Below, piece after piece: positions 1 to 10,000 of a DNA stretch of 64,000 bases. The translations under genes were made by a program, and so were the position numbers. Each line of letters starts with the position of its first letter. The stretch's first letter is position 1. Source of the DNA: UBA4416 sp044238845. GTDB taxonomy: Bacteria; Bacteroidota; Bacteroidia; B-17B0; Aurantibacillaceae. The DNA is taken from contig JBIICN010000014.1 of the NCBI GenBank assembly GCA_044238845.1, positions 19,536 through 83,535 on the forward strand, read 5' to 3'. Under the pieces are notes generated by a model, which saw only the letters and a program-made list of their open reading frames with translations, was not told the DNA's origin and made no database searches.

Positions 1-1267
1 TAAATGTATGCATGGAATCTTTTGTGATATGTGTATTGGTGCGAGTTAAATCTTTCAACGCTTCATAAGGTTTTGGATAACCTTCTCTACGTAAAATCGT
101 TTGTACAGCCTCCGCCACAACTGCCCAGTTATTTTCTAAATCTTTATTAAAGATTTCTTCGTTTAAAATTAATTTATCTAAACCTTTTAAAATGCTTTTG
201 TAAGAAATTAAAATATGAGCCACAGGAACTCCTAAGTTTCTTAATACCGTACTATCAGTTAAATCTCTTTGTAAACGAGATACAGGAAGCTTAGCGGATA
301 AGTGTTCTAAAATAGCATTTGCCATTCCTAAGTTACCTTCTGCGTTTTCAAAATCAATTGGGTTTACTTTATGTGGCATTGCCGAAGAACCAATTTCCCC
401 CGCTTTTAATTTTTGTTTAAAGTAATCCATACTCACGTATGTCCAAATATCGCGACATAAATCTAACAAGATAGTATTGATGCGCTTCAATGCATCACAG
501 TAAGCAGCAATATTATCATAGTGTTCAATTTGTGTGGTGAATTGACTTCTACTTAAGCCTAAAGTATTATTCACAAATTCGTTTCCAAATTTAATCCAAT
601 CATTTTTTGGATAAGCTACATAGTGCGCGTTGAAGTTACCAGTTGCGCCACCAAACTTAGCCGAGAAAGGAATGGCATTTAATTGGTTGATTTGAATTTG
701 TAAACGCTCAACAAATACATAAATCTCTTTTCCTAAACGTGTAGGAGAAGCAGGCTGACCGTGAGTGCGAGCTAACAACGAAATGTTTTTCCACTCCTTC
801 GCTAAGCCAGTTAATTTATCAGTTACTTGTTTTAAGTTTGGCAATACCACTTCATTGTTAGCTTGTTTTAACGACAATGGAATAGAGGTATTATTAATAT
901 CTTGAGAGGTTAAACCAAAGTGTACAAACTCTAGATAGTTTTCTAAACCTTGTGCTTTTAATTTTTCTTTAATGAAATACTCAACCGCTTTTACATCATG
1001 GTTAGTTGTTTTTTCAGTTTCTTTAATTATCTCTGCATCCGCAAACGAAAAATTTTGATACACTGCTTTTAAGTTAGTAATTTGGCTTTCGGTTAACTTT
1101 GGTAATTGAGGTAAGCCTTGTTGTGATAACAAGACGAAATAATCAATTTCTACTTGTACACGGTATCTAATTAATCCGAACTCAGAAAAGTAGGCTGCTA
1201 ATTCGTTAGTTACACGGCGGTAACGACCATCAACAGGAGATATAGCGGTTAAGGTATTTAATTCCAT
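1..1267 (-). CDS. purB: Adenylosuccinate lyase (3' end cut by window edge)
   Basis: Adenylosuccinate lyase acts twice in cytosolic purine synthesis, releasing fumarate from SAICAR to give AICAR and from adenylosuccinate to give AMP. Read by hand on the minus strand, about 422 codons are open and the frame runs off the left edge, so the C-terminal residues are missing. The ATG at 1267 gives MELNTLTAISPVDGRYR, the usual PurB beginning. The fumarase/aspartase superfamily signature SSAMPHKVNP is intact (about 360-392), and the substrate-loop motif THGQPASPT lies around 745-770. A perfect -7 box lies just upstream (1286-1293). The gene appears to be transcribed alone, separated from the upstream minus-strand subtilase gene by a palindrome. 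The identification is firm; only the length is unknown. Confidence 0.96.
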   Translation of the reverse strand, partial: MELNTLTAISPVDGRYRRVTNELAAYFSEFGLIRYRVQVEIDYFVLLSQQGLPQLPKLTESQITNLKAVYQNFSFADAEIIKETEKTTNHDVKAVEYFIKEKLKAQGLENYLEFVHFGLTSQDINNTSIPLSLKQANNEVVLPNLKQVTDKLTGLAKEWKNISLLARTHGQPASPTRLGKEIYVFVERLQIQINQLNAIPFSAKFGGATGNFNAHYVAYPKNDWIKFGNEFVNNTLGLSRSQFTTQIEHYDNIAAYCDALKRINTILLDLCRDIWTYVSMDYFKQKLKAGEIGSSAMPHKVNPIDFENAEGNLGMANAILEHLSAKLPVSRLQRDLTDSTVLRNLGVPVAHILISYKSILKGLDKLILNEEIFNKDLENNWAVVAEAVQTILRREGYPKPYEALKDLTRTNTHITKDSMHTF

Positions 1268-1285
1268 AATTTAAAAAATAAAGGG

Positions 1286-1293
1286 CAAATATA
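1286..1293 (-). promoter_or_regulatory. Bacteroidota -7 box (TATATTTG) for purB
   Basis: This is a perfect match to the Bacteroidota -7 consensus TAnnTTTG on the minus strand, 18 nt before the purB ATG. I see no convincing TTG -33 box at the expected distance. Confidence 0.5.
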
Positions 1294-1308
1294 GGGAATT
1301 TTTGCTGA

Positions 1309-1343
1309 AACACCTGTCTGGTTTTAAAAACCTGACAGGTGTT
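1309..1343. repeat. Dispersed palindrome (ACACCTGTC / GACAGGTGT arms)
   Basis: This is a near-perfect 35-bp palindrome with arms AACACCTGTC and GACAGGTGTT around an A/T core. It lies between the subtilase stop (1349) and purB. A second copy at 18796-18828 has the same arms and core, so this is a dispersed repeat and not a one-off terminator. It could still act as a terminator for the subtilase operon. Confidence 0.7.
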
Positions 1344-1348
1344 AAGAG

Positions 1349-4150
1349 TTATTCTGTAACCACAATTTTTTTAAACTCCACTTTTTGGCTTCCAATCAGT
1401 TTCACAATATACATGCCTTCTGCATAACCTGTTAAATCAACCTTATATAAGATGTTTTGAATTTTATTTTCGGAAATTAATTTTCCGTTGATGTCGTAAA
1501 TTTCATACTTGTTAAATGTTTGTTCTGTTTGAGAAATGGTGATGCTGTTTTTAGTTGGGTTAGGGAAAATTCTCCAAGTATAATCTGGAGAGACAGATTC
1601 TTGCATGCTAGTTGGCAATCCGTTATATTTAATTTGCGCTTGTTGAGCACCAGTAATTAAGTTTTGTAAACTATCACCGCCAACTAAAGCAAATGCTATT
1701 TTTGCCGTTTGGTTTGGACCTAATTTAAAAGGTCCGCTACTCATCACGTTAATTACATCATTTCCATTACCGTTTAATCCAGCGGCTAAACGCTGAGTGG
1801 ATAAACTTAAATACTTATCTTTTGTATCTACACCATTTGCAAAATCTAATCCTCCATTACCACCACTTACATGATCGACGGCATAAAAATTTGGCGGAGC
1901 AGTGTTGGTTAATAATTTTATCCCACCGTATTTGCCACTTGCCGCTGTGTAGTAGCTATATCCCATTTTTGTCCCTGTATGGTAAGCACTTCTATTTTGC
2001 CCATATGTCGCCCCATCAATATCCCAATCTGCAAAAATACCTGCATACAGTTTTTTAATAGTATCAGTAGGGTGAGTGTTAGTGATATGATATTCCCAAA
2101 TTACAAATTGTGTGTTTGGTACTGTTGCCCATGCGTATGTGTTTTGTTCAATAGTTACAGGTAGTGGATTAAATGATAAATTGTCTGTTATTTTTGCTTT
2201 TGTATCAAAGTCGGAAGTAATGGATGGAACTTGTAAGCCTATACGGTTTATTGTACTAAAATCAAAATCTGCAATGCTTGTGTTTACTCCTCTAGCACAA
2301 TCTGATACTTTTGTGGTGTCGCTTCCAATCATGAGTGCAGCTTCGTATAATAAATCAGTGTTTTTGTATTTAAAACCTAAACCTTGTACTTGAGCATCTA
2401 AATTGTATCCAATTTTTCCTTTACTGGTAGCAGTAGTTCTTACATCATTAATTTCAATATTGATATAATCGACATTTATAAACACACTAAAAAATTGTTT
2501 TGCTTGATAAATGCCATCACTCATTAATACTTCAAAATTTACAATGGTATTAATAGGAATAGAACCAGTTAATTTAAAAGTAAAGGGATCTAACGAATTT
2601 GTGGTACTTGCTAAGGTATTAATAACTCCTAAATTTGTTGTATTATCAATACTTATAGCGTAAGATGATAGAGGCGTAACTGTAACATTTAAAGCGGATG
2701 TTGGACTTAAATAATTAATAAAAGTTCCTACAATAAATAAGGTATCTCCGTTTATAAACGACAAATCATTACGATCGGAAACTGTTTTATTTGTCATAAC
2801 TACACTAGGTTTGGCTGGATCGGTTAAAGCTCTGTACAGATTTATTCTTCCAGATCCTAATTTATTTATGTAGGAAGGATTTCCAGCATAAATATTATCG
2901 GCTGTTACTTTTAATCGTTCACCAATTTGTAAACCGTTATAGCTTGGAAAATGATTTTTAACGATTCCTGCAGCGCCTGCTACAACGGGTGATGACATAG
3001 ATGTGCCTGACATGGTAATATAAAAGCTACCTGGATAAGTTGAATTGACGTTATCACCAGGAGCACAAACATCCACCATGTAGCCATAATTAGAGCTTGC
3101 TTGTTTTGTATCAATGGCTGTTGTGTTCCCAACGGATAAAACATAATTGTATGCAGCAGGAAAAAAATCTCCGTCTATATTATTATTTCCTGCGGCACAA
3201 ACTACTAAACAGTTTTTATTGATTGTGGCATAATCGATAATGTCTTGGCCAAATTGGCTAGACCCACCGCCACCCCAAGAGCAATTAATGATTTGACAAC
3301 CGTGATCGGCCGCATATTTTATACCTTCATAAGCAGCAATTAAACTGCCATTAGAGTCGCTAATTTTTATTGGTAAAATTTTGCAATTGAAGCCCGTTCC
3401 AGCACCTCCTAAATTATTATCTGCCGTGGCACCTGATAAACCACAAACATGCACGCCATGAGGATTTGATTCCCATGAAGCATCTTTATCATTTGTTCCT
3501 AAATCCCAACCCATATAATTATCAATATAATTATCGCCGTCATTATCAATGCCATCAGGTACATCTGCATAATTACGTTTGATACTATTAACTAAATCAG
3601 GATGTGTTAAATCTATTCCAGTATCTGTAATACCAATTACAATTGCAGAATCGCCTTTGTTAACATTCCAGGCATTAAATGCATTAATGGTTTGCAGATG
3701 ATATTGATCGGTTGGATTTGCTAATGGATCGTTAGGAGCGTAAGTTGCTTTTGGAATAAAATGAGGTTCGGCATACACTAAAATATTTGATAATAGTAAT
3801 TTACTGATAGCTTTTTCAATAGATAAATTAGACGTATAATTTAACTCATATACTAATGATAAATCTGCATACATTTGTCCTGCTGAATTTATAGACTTTT
3901 CAGGGCTTTTATCTAAGGGGAATTTTTTATGAAGATTTATGACTCCAACAGCATTAGAAAATGCTAGAAAGGAAGTATTCTCAATTTTATTATTGAAACA
4001 TACGGAAGCAAAGGCTGGCTTCACTTTAATGATAATGGTTTTAGCCATATAATCACTACTCGTAATGTTTGACGGAAACTGATATGTTTTTTGCGCCTTT
4101 ACTTGAACAATGGCCAAAACAAATAGTAGAATGGTGAAAAAAGTCTTCAT
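1349..4150 (-). CDS. Secreted S8 subtilisin-like protease with type A T9SS sorting domain
   Basis: This is a secreted serine endopeptidase. Residues 1-19 form a signal peptide ending VKAQ. A propeptide-like stretch precedes the S8 catalytic domain (about 145-440), with Asp176 in ITDTGID, His231 in NPHGVHV, the oxyanion Asn322 in AAGNNN and Ser384 in SGTSMSSP, so the triad is complete. A beta-rich middle region (450-850) has no domain I can name. The C-terminus (about 862-933) is a type A sorting domain (RIFPNPTKNS ... GMYIVKLI), so the protein should be exported by the type IX system and anchored or released at the surface. It lies 10 bp after the HD-CoaD fusion and is probably the last gene of that operon, although the functions are unrelated. 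The host substrate is unknown. Confidence 0.93.
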   Translation of the reverse strand: MKTFFTILLFVLAIVQVKAQKTYQFPSNITSSDYMAKTIIIKVKPAFASVCFNNKIENTSFLAFSNAVGVINLHKKFPLDKSPEKSINSAGQMYADLSLVYELNYTSNLSIEKAISKLLLSNILVYAEPHFIPKATYAPNDPLANPTDQYHLQTINAFNAWNVNKGDSAIVIGITDTGIDLTHPDLVNSIKRNYADVPDGIDNDGDNYIDNYMGWDLGTNDKDASWESNPHGVHVCGLSGATADNNLGGAGTGFNCKILPIKISDSNGSLIAAYEGIKYAADHGCQIINCSWGGGGSSQFGQDIIDYATINKNCLVVCAAGNNNIDGDFFPAAYNYVLSVGNTTAIDTKQASSNYGYMVDVCAPGDNVNSTYPGSFYITMSGTSMSSPVVAGAAGIVKNHFPSYNGLQIGERLKVTADNIYAGNPSYINKLGSGRINLYRALTDPAKPSVVMTNKTVSDRNDLSFINGDTLFIVGTFINYLSPTSALNVTVTPLSSYAISIDNTTNLGVINTLASTTNSLDPFTFKLTGSIPINTIVNFEVLMSDGIYQAKQFFSVFINVDYINIEINDVRTTATSKGKIGYNLDAQVQGLGFKYKNTDLLYEAALMIGSDTTKVSDCARGVNTSIADFDFSTINRIGLQVPSITSDFDTKAKITDNLSFNPLPVTIEQNTYAWATVPNTQFVIWEYHITNTHPTDTIKKLYAGIFADWDIDGATYGQNRSAYHTGTKMGYSYYTAASGKYGGIKLLTNTAPPNFYAVDHVSGGNGGLDFANGVDTKDKYLSLSTQRLAAGLNGNGNDVINVMSSGPFKLGPNQTAKIAFALVGGDSLQNLITGAQQAQIKYNGLPTSMQESVSPDYTWRIFPNPTKNSITISQTEQTFNKYEIYDINGKLISENKIQNILYKVDLTGYAEGMYIVKLIGSQKVEFKKIVVTE

Positions 4151-4160
4151 ACTGTATTTT

Positions 4161-5114
4161 TTAATCTAACAAATAATTTTGGTGTTTGTTGTATTTTTCT
4201 AGCGTACGAATACCTGATGAACTAATGTGCTCAAATTCTTTGTCGCAAAAAATATTGATGATTTTGATATCTGGTTTTAATTCTTGTATGTAACGGTATT
4301 GATTTTGTTCATAGTTAAAATCAGTAGAGTTTCTTAATCCTCTAACAACTGTCACATCATAGTCAAACGAATCAATATGGTCAGTTAAAAGATCATGATA
4401 TTCTGTTTGTTGACGATTAGCAATGGTTTTTGGAATTGACCATGAGCGAACTGTTTTGTCTGGATTTTTGCCAAAAGCAACAATAACTTTATCAAATAAT
4501 TTTTCGGCTTTTTGTAATATATTGTAATGTCCTTTGTGAAATGGATTAAAACTGCCAGCAAATACTCCAATACTTGGTTCAACAGAATTTACATAATCAA
4601 TTAAATGATTTAAATTCCCATTCGTGTTAAAGTGTTTTAAAACTTCAATACGTTTTATTTTGTAGGTTTTATAATCTACAAATTGAAATTCTTTAAAAAT
4701 TTGTTTTTCGTATTTAATTAATTTATCAAAAGATGAATTTAAAATAGCTAAATCAGCTTTAATAAATTCTTCAGAAAATTGAACAGAAGGCTTATGATGT
4801 TTTGTATCTAATATTAATTGTTTAATATGCTCTTTCTGTTCACCATTTAATGAAGATGAATTCGCGGATTTTATGAAAAACTCAGCCGAATCTTCTTCGT
4901 TAGTATTTGATTGTGGATTATAAATAATATCGTGAAACACTGCTGCTAAAAACAATTCATCATGTTTTAATAAATCAGCATTCTGTAATTGCCTTAATAC
5001 ATCTTCTATATGTTCTAAAGTATGATAAAATCTGTGAGGTTCATCATACGCATTAGTCACATCAGAGTTAAACTGAAGATGATTTAAACGATTTGATATT
5101 TCAGCTATATTCAT
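4161..5114 (-). CDS. HD-superfamily phosphohydrolase fused to phosphopantetheine adenylyltransferase (CoaD-like)
   Basis: This is a two-domain cytosolic protein of 317 residues. The N-terminal half (about 25-130) looks like the small predicted HD metal-dependent phosphohydrolases (COG4339 type): FYHTLEHI, then FHD at 60-62 and a later Asp (KADLAIL). The C-terminal part (about 182-317) matches phosphopantetheine adenylyltransferase, the fourth step of CoA synthesis: GSFNPFHKGH at 187-196 (nucleotidyl transferase HxGH), FGKNPDKT, the RGLR-DF-YE block and ISSSGIR. A normal CoaD is about 160 residues and stands alone. The start codon is 1 bp after the M16 peptidase stop, so the two genes are translationally coupled. 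The adenylyltransferase assignment is good. Whether it is the cell's only CoaD, and what the HD domain hydrolyses, cannot be told here. Confidence 0.85.
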   Translation of the reverse strand: MNIAEISNRLNHLQFNSDVTNAYDEPHRFYHTLEHIEDVLRQLQNADLLKHDELFLAAVFHDIIYNPQSNTNEEDSAEFFIKSANSSSLNGEQKEHIKQLILDTKHHKPSVQFSEEFIKADLAILNSSFDKLIKYEKQIFKEFQFVDYKTYKIKRIEVLKHFNTNGNLNHLIDYVNSVEPSIGVFAGSFNPFHKGHYNILQKAEKLFDKVIVAFGKNPDKTVRSWSIPKTIANRQQTEYHDLLTDHIDSFDYDVTVVRGLRNSTDFNYEQNQYRYIQELKPDIKIINIFCDKEFEHISSSGIRTLEKYNKHQNYLLD

Positions 5115-5115
5115 T

Positions 5116-6354
5116 CTACTTTTTCTTTAAATAAAATAAAGTACTACAATTTGTTTTCTGTAAAATTTTGTTTGCTTGTTCTTTAATTCCTTCGGCTGTT
5201 ACTTTTTGGTAATTTTCAATCTCTAAGTTTATCAAATTAGCATCACCTAGTAATTCTGAGATGGCAAGATTGGTGGCTTTGTTCAACACATCTGCTTCGC
5301 TGTAAGTAACGGTTGATTCTATTTTATTTTTACATTTTTGTAATTCATCGGCTGCTACTAATTCGTTTTGCATTTTTGTAATTTCCGCATCAATGCCTGC
5401 TTCAGCTTGTTCAATCGTTACGCCGTCATTTATTTTGCCAGAGATAACAAATAAACCTTTATCAAAATCGCCCATCACGTAGGCGTGTATATCGCTAAAT
5501 AATTGTTTGTCTTTTATTAAGTTTTTATACAAACGTGATGAATTACCTCGAGATAAAATATCTGATAAAATATCTACCGTATGATATTCTTCGTCGTTAC
5601 GAGCGCACATACGATATGCTCTGTAAATACTACTAATTGGCACATCGCGTTCAACGGTTAAGCTTCTGTATTCGGTTTGAGGAGGCTCTACTGGTAAGTT
5701 ACGTTTTGGTTTTACGCCTGCATCAATTGGCTCGAACCATTTTTCAGCTAAGGCTTTTACTTGCTCAACCTCCACATCGCCAGCGACCACTAATACCGCA
5801 TTACTTGGATTATAATGCTCTTTGAAAAATGCTTTCACATCTTCCATTGTTGCATCTTCAATATGCTTAATTTCTTTGCCAATCGTGGCCCATTTGTATG
5901 GATGTACGTTGTAAATTAAGGGGCGTAATAATAACCAAACGTCGCCATAAGGTTGGTTTAAATAGCGTTGTTTAAATTCTTCAATCACTACGCTGCGCTG
6001 AACTTCTAAGCTTTTTTTATCAAAAGCTAAACTCAACATTCTATCACTTTCTAACCAAAATGCCGTTTCTAAATTTTCGGATGGAACCGTACAGTAGTAA
6101 TTAGTAATATCATTAGTAGTAAAGGCATTATTTTCCCCACCTACTAATTGTAAAGGTTCGTCGTAATTAGGAATATTGATACTTCCTCCAAACATTAAAT
6201 GTTCAAATAGATGGGCAAATCCTGTTTTATTTTCGTCTTCATCACGTGCACCAACATCATAAATAATATTTAAGCAAGCCATCGGCGTACTTTTATCTTG
6301 ATGAACAATGACAGTGAGGTTATTTTTAAGTTTAAATTTTTTGAACTGAATCAT
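5116..6354 (-). CDS. M16 family zinc metallopeptidase
   Basis: This is an insulinase-type (pitrilysin) peptidase of 412 residues, the length of the small M16B or mitochondrial-processing-peptidase-like forms. The inverted zinc motif HxxEH is present as HLFEH at 48-52, and the third ligand is probably Glu124 in VVIEEF, at the usual distance of about 75 residues. I see no signal peptide, so it may act in the cytoplasm. It is the first gene of a three-gene minus-strand unit with the HD-CoaD fusion (1-bp gap) and the subtilase. Bacteroidota often carry a paired inactive M16 partner next door, but none is present here. Family assignment is firm; the substrate is unknown. Confidence 0.93.
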   Translation of the reverse strand: MIQFKKFKLKNNLTVIVHQDKSTPMACLNIIYDVGARDEDENKTGFAHLFEHLMFGGSINIPNYDEPLQLVGGENNAFTTNDITNYYCTVPSENLETAFWLESDRMLSLAFDKKSLEVQRSVVIEEFKQRYLNQPYGDVWLLLRPLIYNVHPYKWATIGKEIKHIEDATMEDVKAFFKEHYNPSNAVLVVAGDVEVEQVKALAEKWFEPIDAGVKPKRNLPVEPPQTEYRSLTVERDVPISSIYRAYRMCARNDEEYHTVDILSDILSRGNSSRLYKNLIKDKQLFSDIHAYVMGDFDKGLFVISGKINDGVTIEQAEAGIDAEITKMQNELVAADELQKCKNKIESTVTYSEADVLNKATNLAISELLGDANLINLEIENYQKVTAEGIKEQANKILQKTNCSTLFYLKKK

Positions 6355-6425
6355 ATATTTTTTGAGAACTAATTTATGTTTAAAGATAGTAAAAAGGCTT
6401 TAATACTTAAAGACTTCTTTAAAAA

Positions 6426-6561
6426 TAACCACATAGAGACATAGAATGCTATTTGTTATAAAGTGCAAGATAGAAAACCTGTTTTTTACATAATAGTTGT
6501 ACTATGCAAAAGCGAAGCTTCTTTAATCTTACTCAATCAAAACTATGTTTCTATGTGGTTA
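6426..6561. mobile_element. MITE-like element with 19-bp terminal inverted repeats
   Basis: The left end reads TAACCACATAGAGACATAG (6426-6444). The right end (6543-6561) is its reverse complement with one mismatch. The 136-bp element has no ORF of its own, contains a GAAGCTTC palindrome, and sits in the gap before the membrane protein at 6586. Size, inverted ends and lack of coding capacity fit a miniature inverted-repeat element moved in trans. I cannot identify target-site duplications with confidence. Confidence 0.6.
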
Positions 6562-6585
6562 AAAAATCTTATTTTAGCTTGCTTT

Positions 6586-6933
6586 ATGGAACTCTGGGAA
6601 AAGATAAAAAAGTACGAGAGTATGCACATTGTTTTTTGGTTAATAAAAGACAGTTGTTGGATGCTTCAGTTTAAATGGCTGGGAATACTCATGGTTATTC
6701 CTACCTTAACTATTGCAGCTTATATTGTTTATATCACTCGGAATAGTGTTGATATGTTTATAAATTTAGCTGTTTTCTCATGGATTTGTGCTAATAGTTT
6801 TTGGATGTTTATAGAGTTTTTTACCTCAGGTCAACTAAAATTGTGGGCTTCAATCCCTTTTGGTTTGGGCTTTATTTTTGTGGGTATTTATTACTACAAA
6901 ACCCTTTTTTCCAAGACTTCTATTAATAAGTAA
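6586..6933 (+). CDS. Small conserved-looking membrane protein, function unknown
   Basis: A 115-residue protein starts at ATG 6586 (MELWEKIKKYES). The open frame extends further left to 6463, but that part is the right half of the MITE-like element and reads as low-quality coding sequence, so I prefer the internal ATG. Three hydrophobic segments are visible (about residues 33-50, 54-75 and 80-102), with a short Lys-rich tail. The N-terminal stretch MHIVFWLIKDSCWM, rich in Trp, looks like a constrained motif. I do not recognise a characterised family. It is followed by a 97-bp gap and icmF, with no sign that the two are functionally linked. Confidence 0.7.
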   Translation: MELWEKIKKYESMHIVFWLIKDSCWMLQFKWLGILMVIPTLTIAAYIVYITRNSVDMFINLAVFSWICANSFWMFIEFFTSGQLKLWASIPFGLGFIFVGIYYYKTLFSKTSINK

Positions 6934-7030
6934 AAATTATAAGGTTTCTAGGACAAAACTCGTCTAATTTCTTGTGAGAAAGCCATAAAAACTATTATAT
7001 TAGACACTTCAATTTTAAAATCATTTTCCT

Positions 7031-10000
7031 ATGGAAACTACACCATATCAATCAACACACAAAATTCGTATTGTAACAGCTGCCGCGTTATTTGATGGAC
7101 ATGATGCTGCTATTAATATAATGCGTCGTATTATTCAATCAAGTGGAGCAGAGGTTATTCATTTAGGTCACGATAGAAGTGCGCAAGAGGTTGTAAATTG
7201 TGCTATTCAAGAAGATGCCAATGCCATTGCAGTAACAAGCTATCAAGGTGGACATGTGGAGTATTTTAAATACATGTACGATTTGTTGAAAGAGAAAGGC
7301 TGCGAGCATATCAAATTATTTGGTGGTGGTGGTGGAGTAATTCTTCCTGAAGAAATAGAAGAATTACATAACTATGGTATTGCTCGTATTTATGCGCCAG
7401 ATGATGGTCGTGCCATGGGTTTACAAGGAATGATTAACGATTTATTACGTCAGTGTGATTATGCTACGGGTACTAACATCAAAAATGATGTGGCTAAAAT
7501 AGCAGAGAGAGATTATAAATCTATTGCTCGTATTATTTCAGCTGCTGAGAATTTTAATGAAGAAAATATTGGTTTATTAAACGAATTAAAAGCAAAAGCA
7601 GAAAAATCAGAAACTCCTGTGTTAGGTATTACTGGTACTGGCGGAGCGGGTAAATCAAGTTTAGTAGATGAATTAGTGCGTCGTTTTTTAATTGATTTTA
7701 AAGATAAACAAATTGCGATTATTTCGGTTGACCCATCCAAACGTAAAACAGGCGGGGCTTTATTAGGCGATCGTATTCGTATGAATGCGATTAAAAATGA
7801 CCGCGTGTATATGCGCTCTTTAGCAACTCGTCAAAGTAATTTAGCATTAAGTAAATATGTGCAAGATGCAGTGAACATTTGTAAAGCGGCGAACTTCGAT
7901 TTAATTATTTTAGAAACATCTGGTATCGGCCAATCGGATACGGAAATTATCGAGCACTCTAATATGAGCTTGTATGTGATGACTCCAGAATACGGAGCAG
8001 CAACTCAGTTAGAGAAAATTGATATGTTAGATTTTGCTGACATTATTGCGTTAAACAAATTTGACAAGCGCGGGGCTTTAGATGCCATTCGTGATGTTAA
8101 AAAACAATACAAACGTAATCACAACTTATGGGAAATTGCAGATGAAGATATTCCTGTGTTTGGAACCATCGCTTCTCAATTCAACGATCCAGGTATGAAT
8201 CGTTTGTATAAAGCGGTGATGAATACCATGGTTGAGAAAACAGGTAATAAAGCGTTAGCTTCTCAGTTTCATATTACTGAAGAGATGAGTGAAAAAATTT
8301 ACATCATTCCTCCTTCAAAAACTCGTTACTTATCTGAGATTTCTGAAAATAACCGTAACTACGATAAGAGAGCCAATGCACAAGCAGAAGTTGCTCAAAA
8401 ATTATATGGTATTCAAAAAACCATCGAAACGATTTCTGAATCTAACATAGATGATAAAGATCGCTTGATTAAAGGTTTGCAAGAAGCATTTGAAAAAACA
8501 AAATTAGATTTGGACCCTCGCCATTTATTAGTCATTGAAGGATGGGAAGCAAAGAAGAAATTATATAGCAGTGAGTTTTATGAATTTAAAGTGCGTGACA
8601 AAGTATTAAAAATCGAAACACATTACGAATCATTATCACATACGCAAATTCCAAAAATTGCTTCACCAAAATATACGTCTTGGGGCGATATTTTAAAATG
8701 GACTTTACAAGAAAATTTCCCCGGAGATTTCCCTTACACCGCTGGAATTTATCCATTTAAGCGTGAAGGCGAAGATCCAACGCGTATGTTTGCTGGGGAA
8801 GGTGGGCCTGAAAGAACAAACAAACGTTTCCATTACGTAAGTAAAGGATTACCTGCGGCGCGTTTAAGTACTGCTTTTGATAGCGTAACGTTATATGGTA
8901 ACGATCCTGATTATCGTCCAGATATTTATGGTAAAATTGGTAACTCAGGTGTAAGTATTTGTTGTTTAGATGACGCAAAGAAGTTATACTCAGGGTTCAA
9001 TTTAGCAGATCCTAAAACATCGGTATCGATGACCATTAACGGGCCAGCACCAACATTAGCTGCATTTTTTATGAATGCAGCAATTGACCAACAATGCGAA
9101 ATTTATATCAAAGAAAATAAATTAGAAAAAGAAGTAGAAGCAAAAATCGCTGCTATTTATAAAGCAAAAGGTACAGTTCGTCCAACTTACCAAGGCGAAT
9201 TGCCAGATGGCAATAATGGCTTAGGCTTAATGTTGTTAGGTGTTACAGGAGACCAAGTATTACCTAAAGATGTTTACGAGAAAATTAAAGCAAGTACTTT
9301 ATCACAAGTGCGTGGTACAGTGCAAGCAGATATTTTAAAAGAAGATCAAGCGCAAAATACCTGTATTTTTAGTACAGAATTTAGTTTACGTGTGATGGGT
9401 GATGTGCAACAATACTTCATCGATCAAAAAGTACGTAACTTCTATTCTGTTTCTATTTCAGGTTATCACATTGCGGAAGCGGGAGCCAATCCTATTTCTC
9501 AGTTAGCATTTACCTTAGCTAATGGTTTCACATTTGTAGAATACTATTTAAGTAGAGGAATGCACATTGATGATTTTGCGCCAAACTTATCATTCTTCTT
9601 TAGTAACGGTATCGATCCTGAGTACAGTGTGATTGGACGCGTGAGTCGTCGTATTTGGGCTAAAGCCATGAAATTACGTTACGGTGGAAACGAAAGAAGT
9701 CAGATGTTGAAATACCATATTCAAACTTCTGGTCGATCGTTACATGCACAAGAAATTGATTTTAATGATATTAGAACAACGCTTCAAGCATTGTATGCGA
9801 TTTACGATAACTGTAATTCATTACACACCAATGCGTATGATGAAGCCATTACAACTCCTACAGAAGAATCGGTTCGTAGAGCAATGGCTATTCAGTTAAT
9901 CATTAACCGTGAGTTAGGTTTAGCGAAAAACGAAAATCCATTACAAGGTTCTTTTATTATTGAAGAATTAACTGACTTAGTAGAAGAAGCCGTATTAACT

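Noticed and set aside
1822..2393. Plus-strand frames opposite the subtilase
   Set aside because: They overlap each other and the protease C-terminal region, with no start signals.
6463..6585. N-terminal extension of the small membrane protein
   Set aside because: It covers the right half of a non-coding MITE-like element; the internal ATG gives a natural protein.
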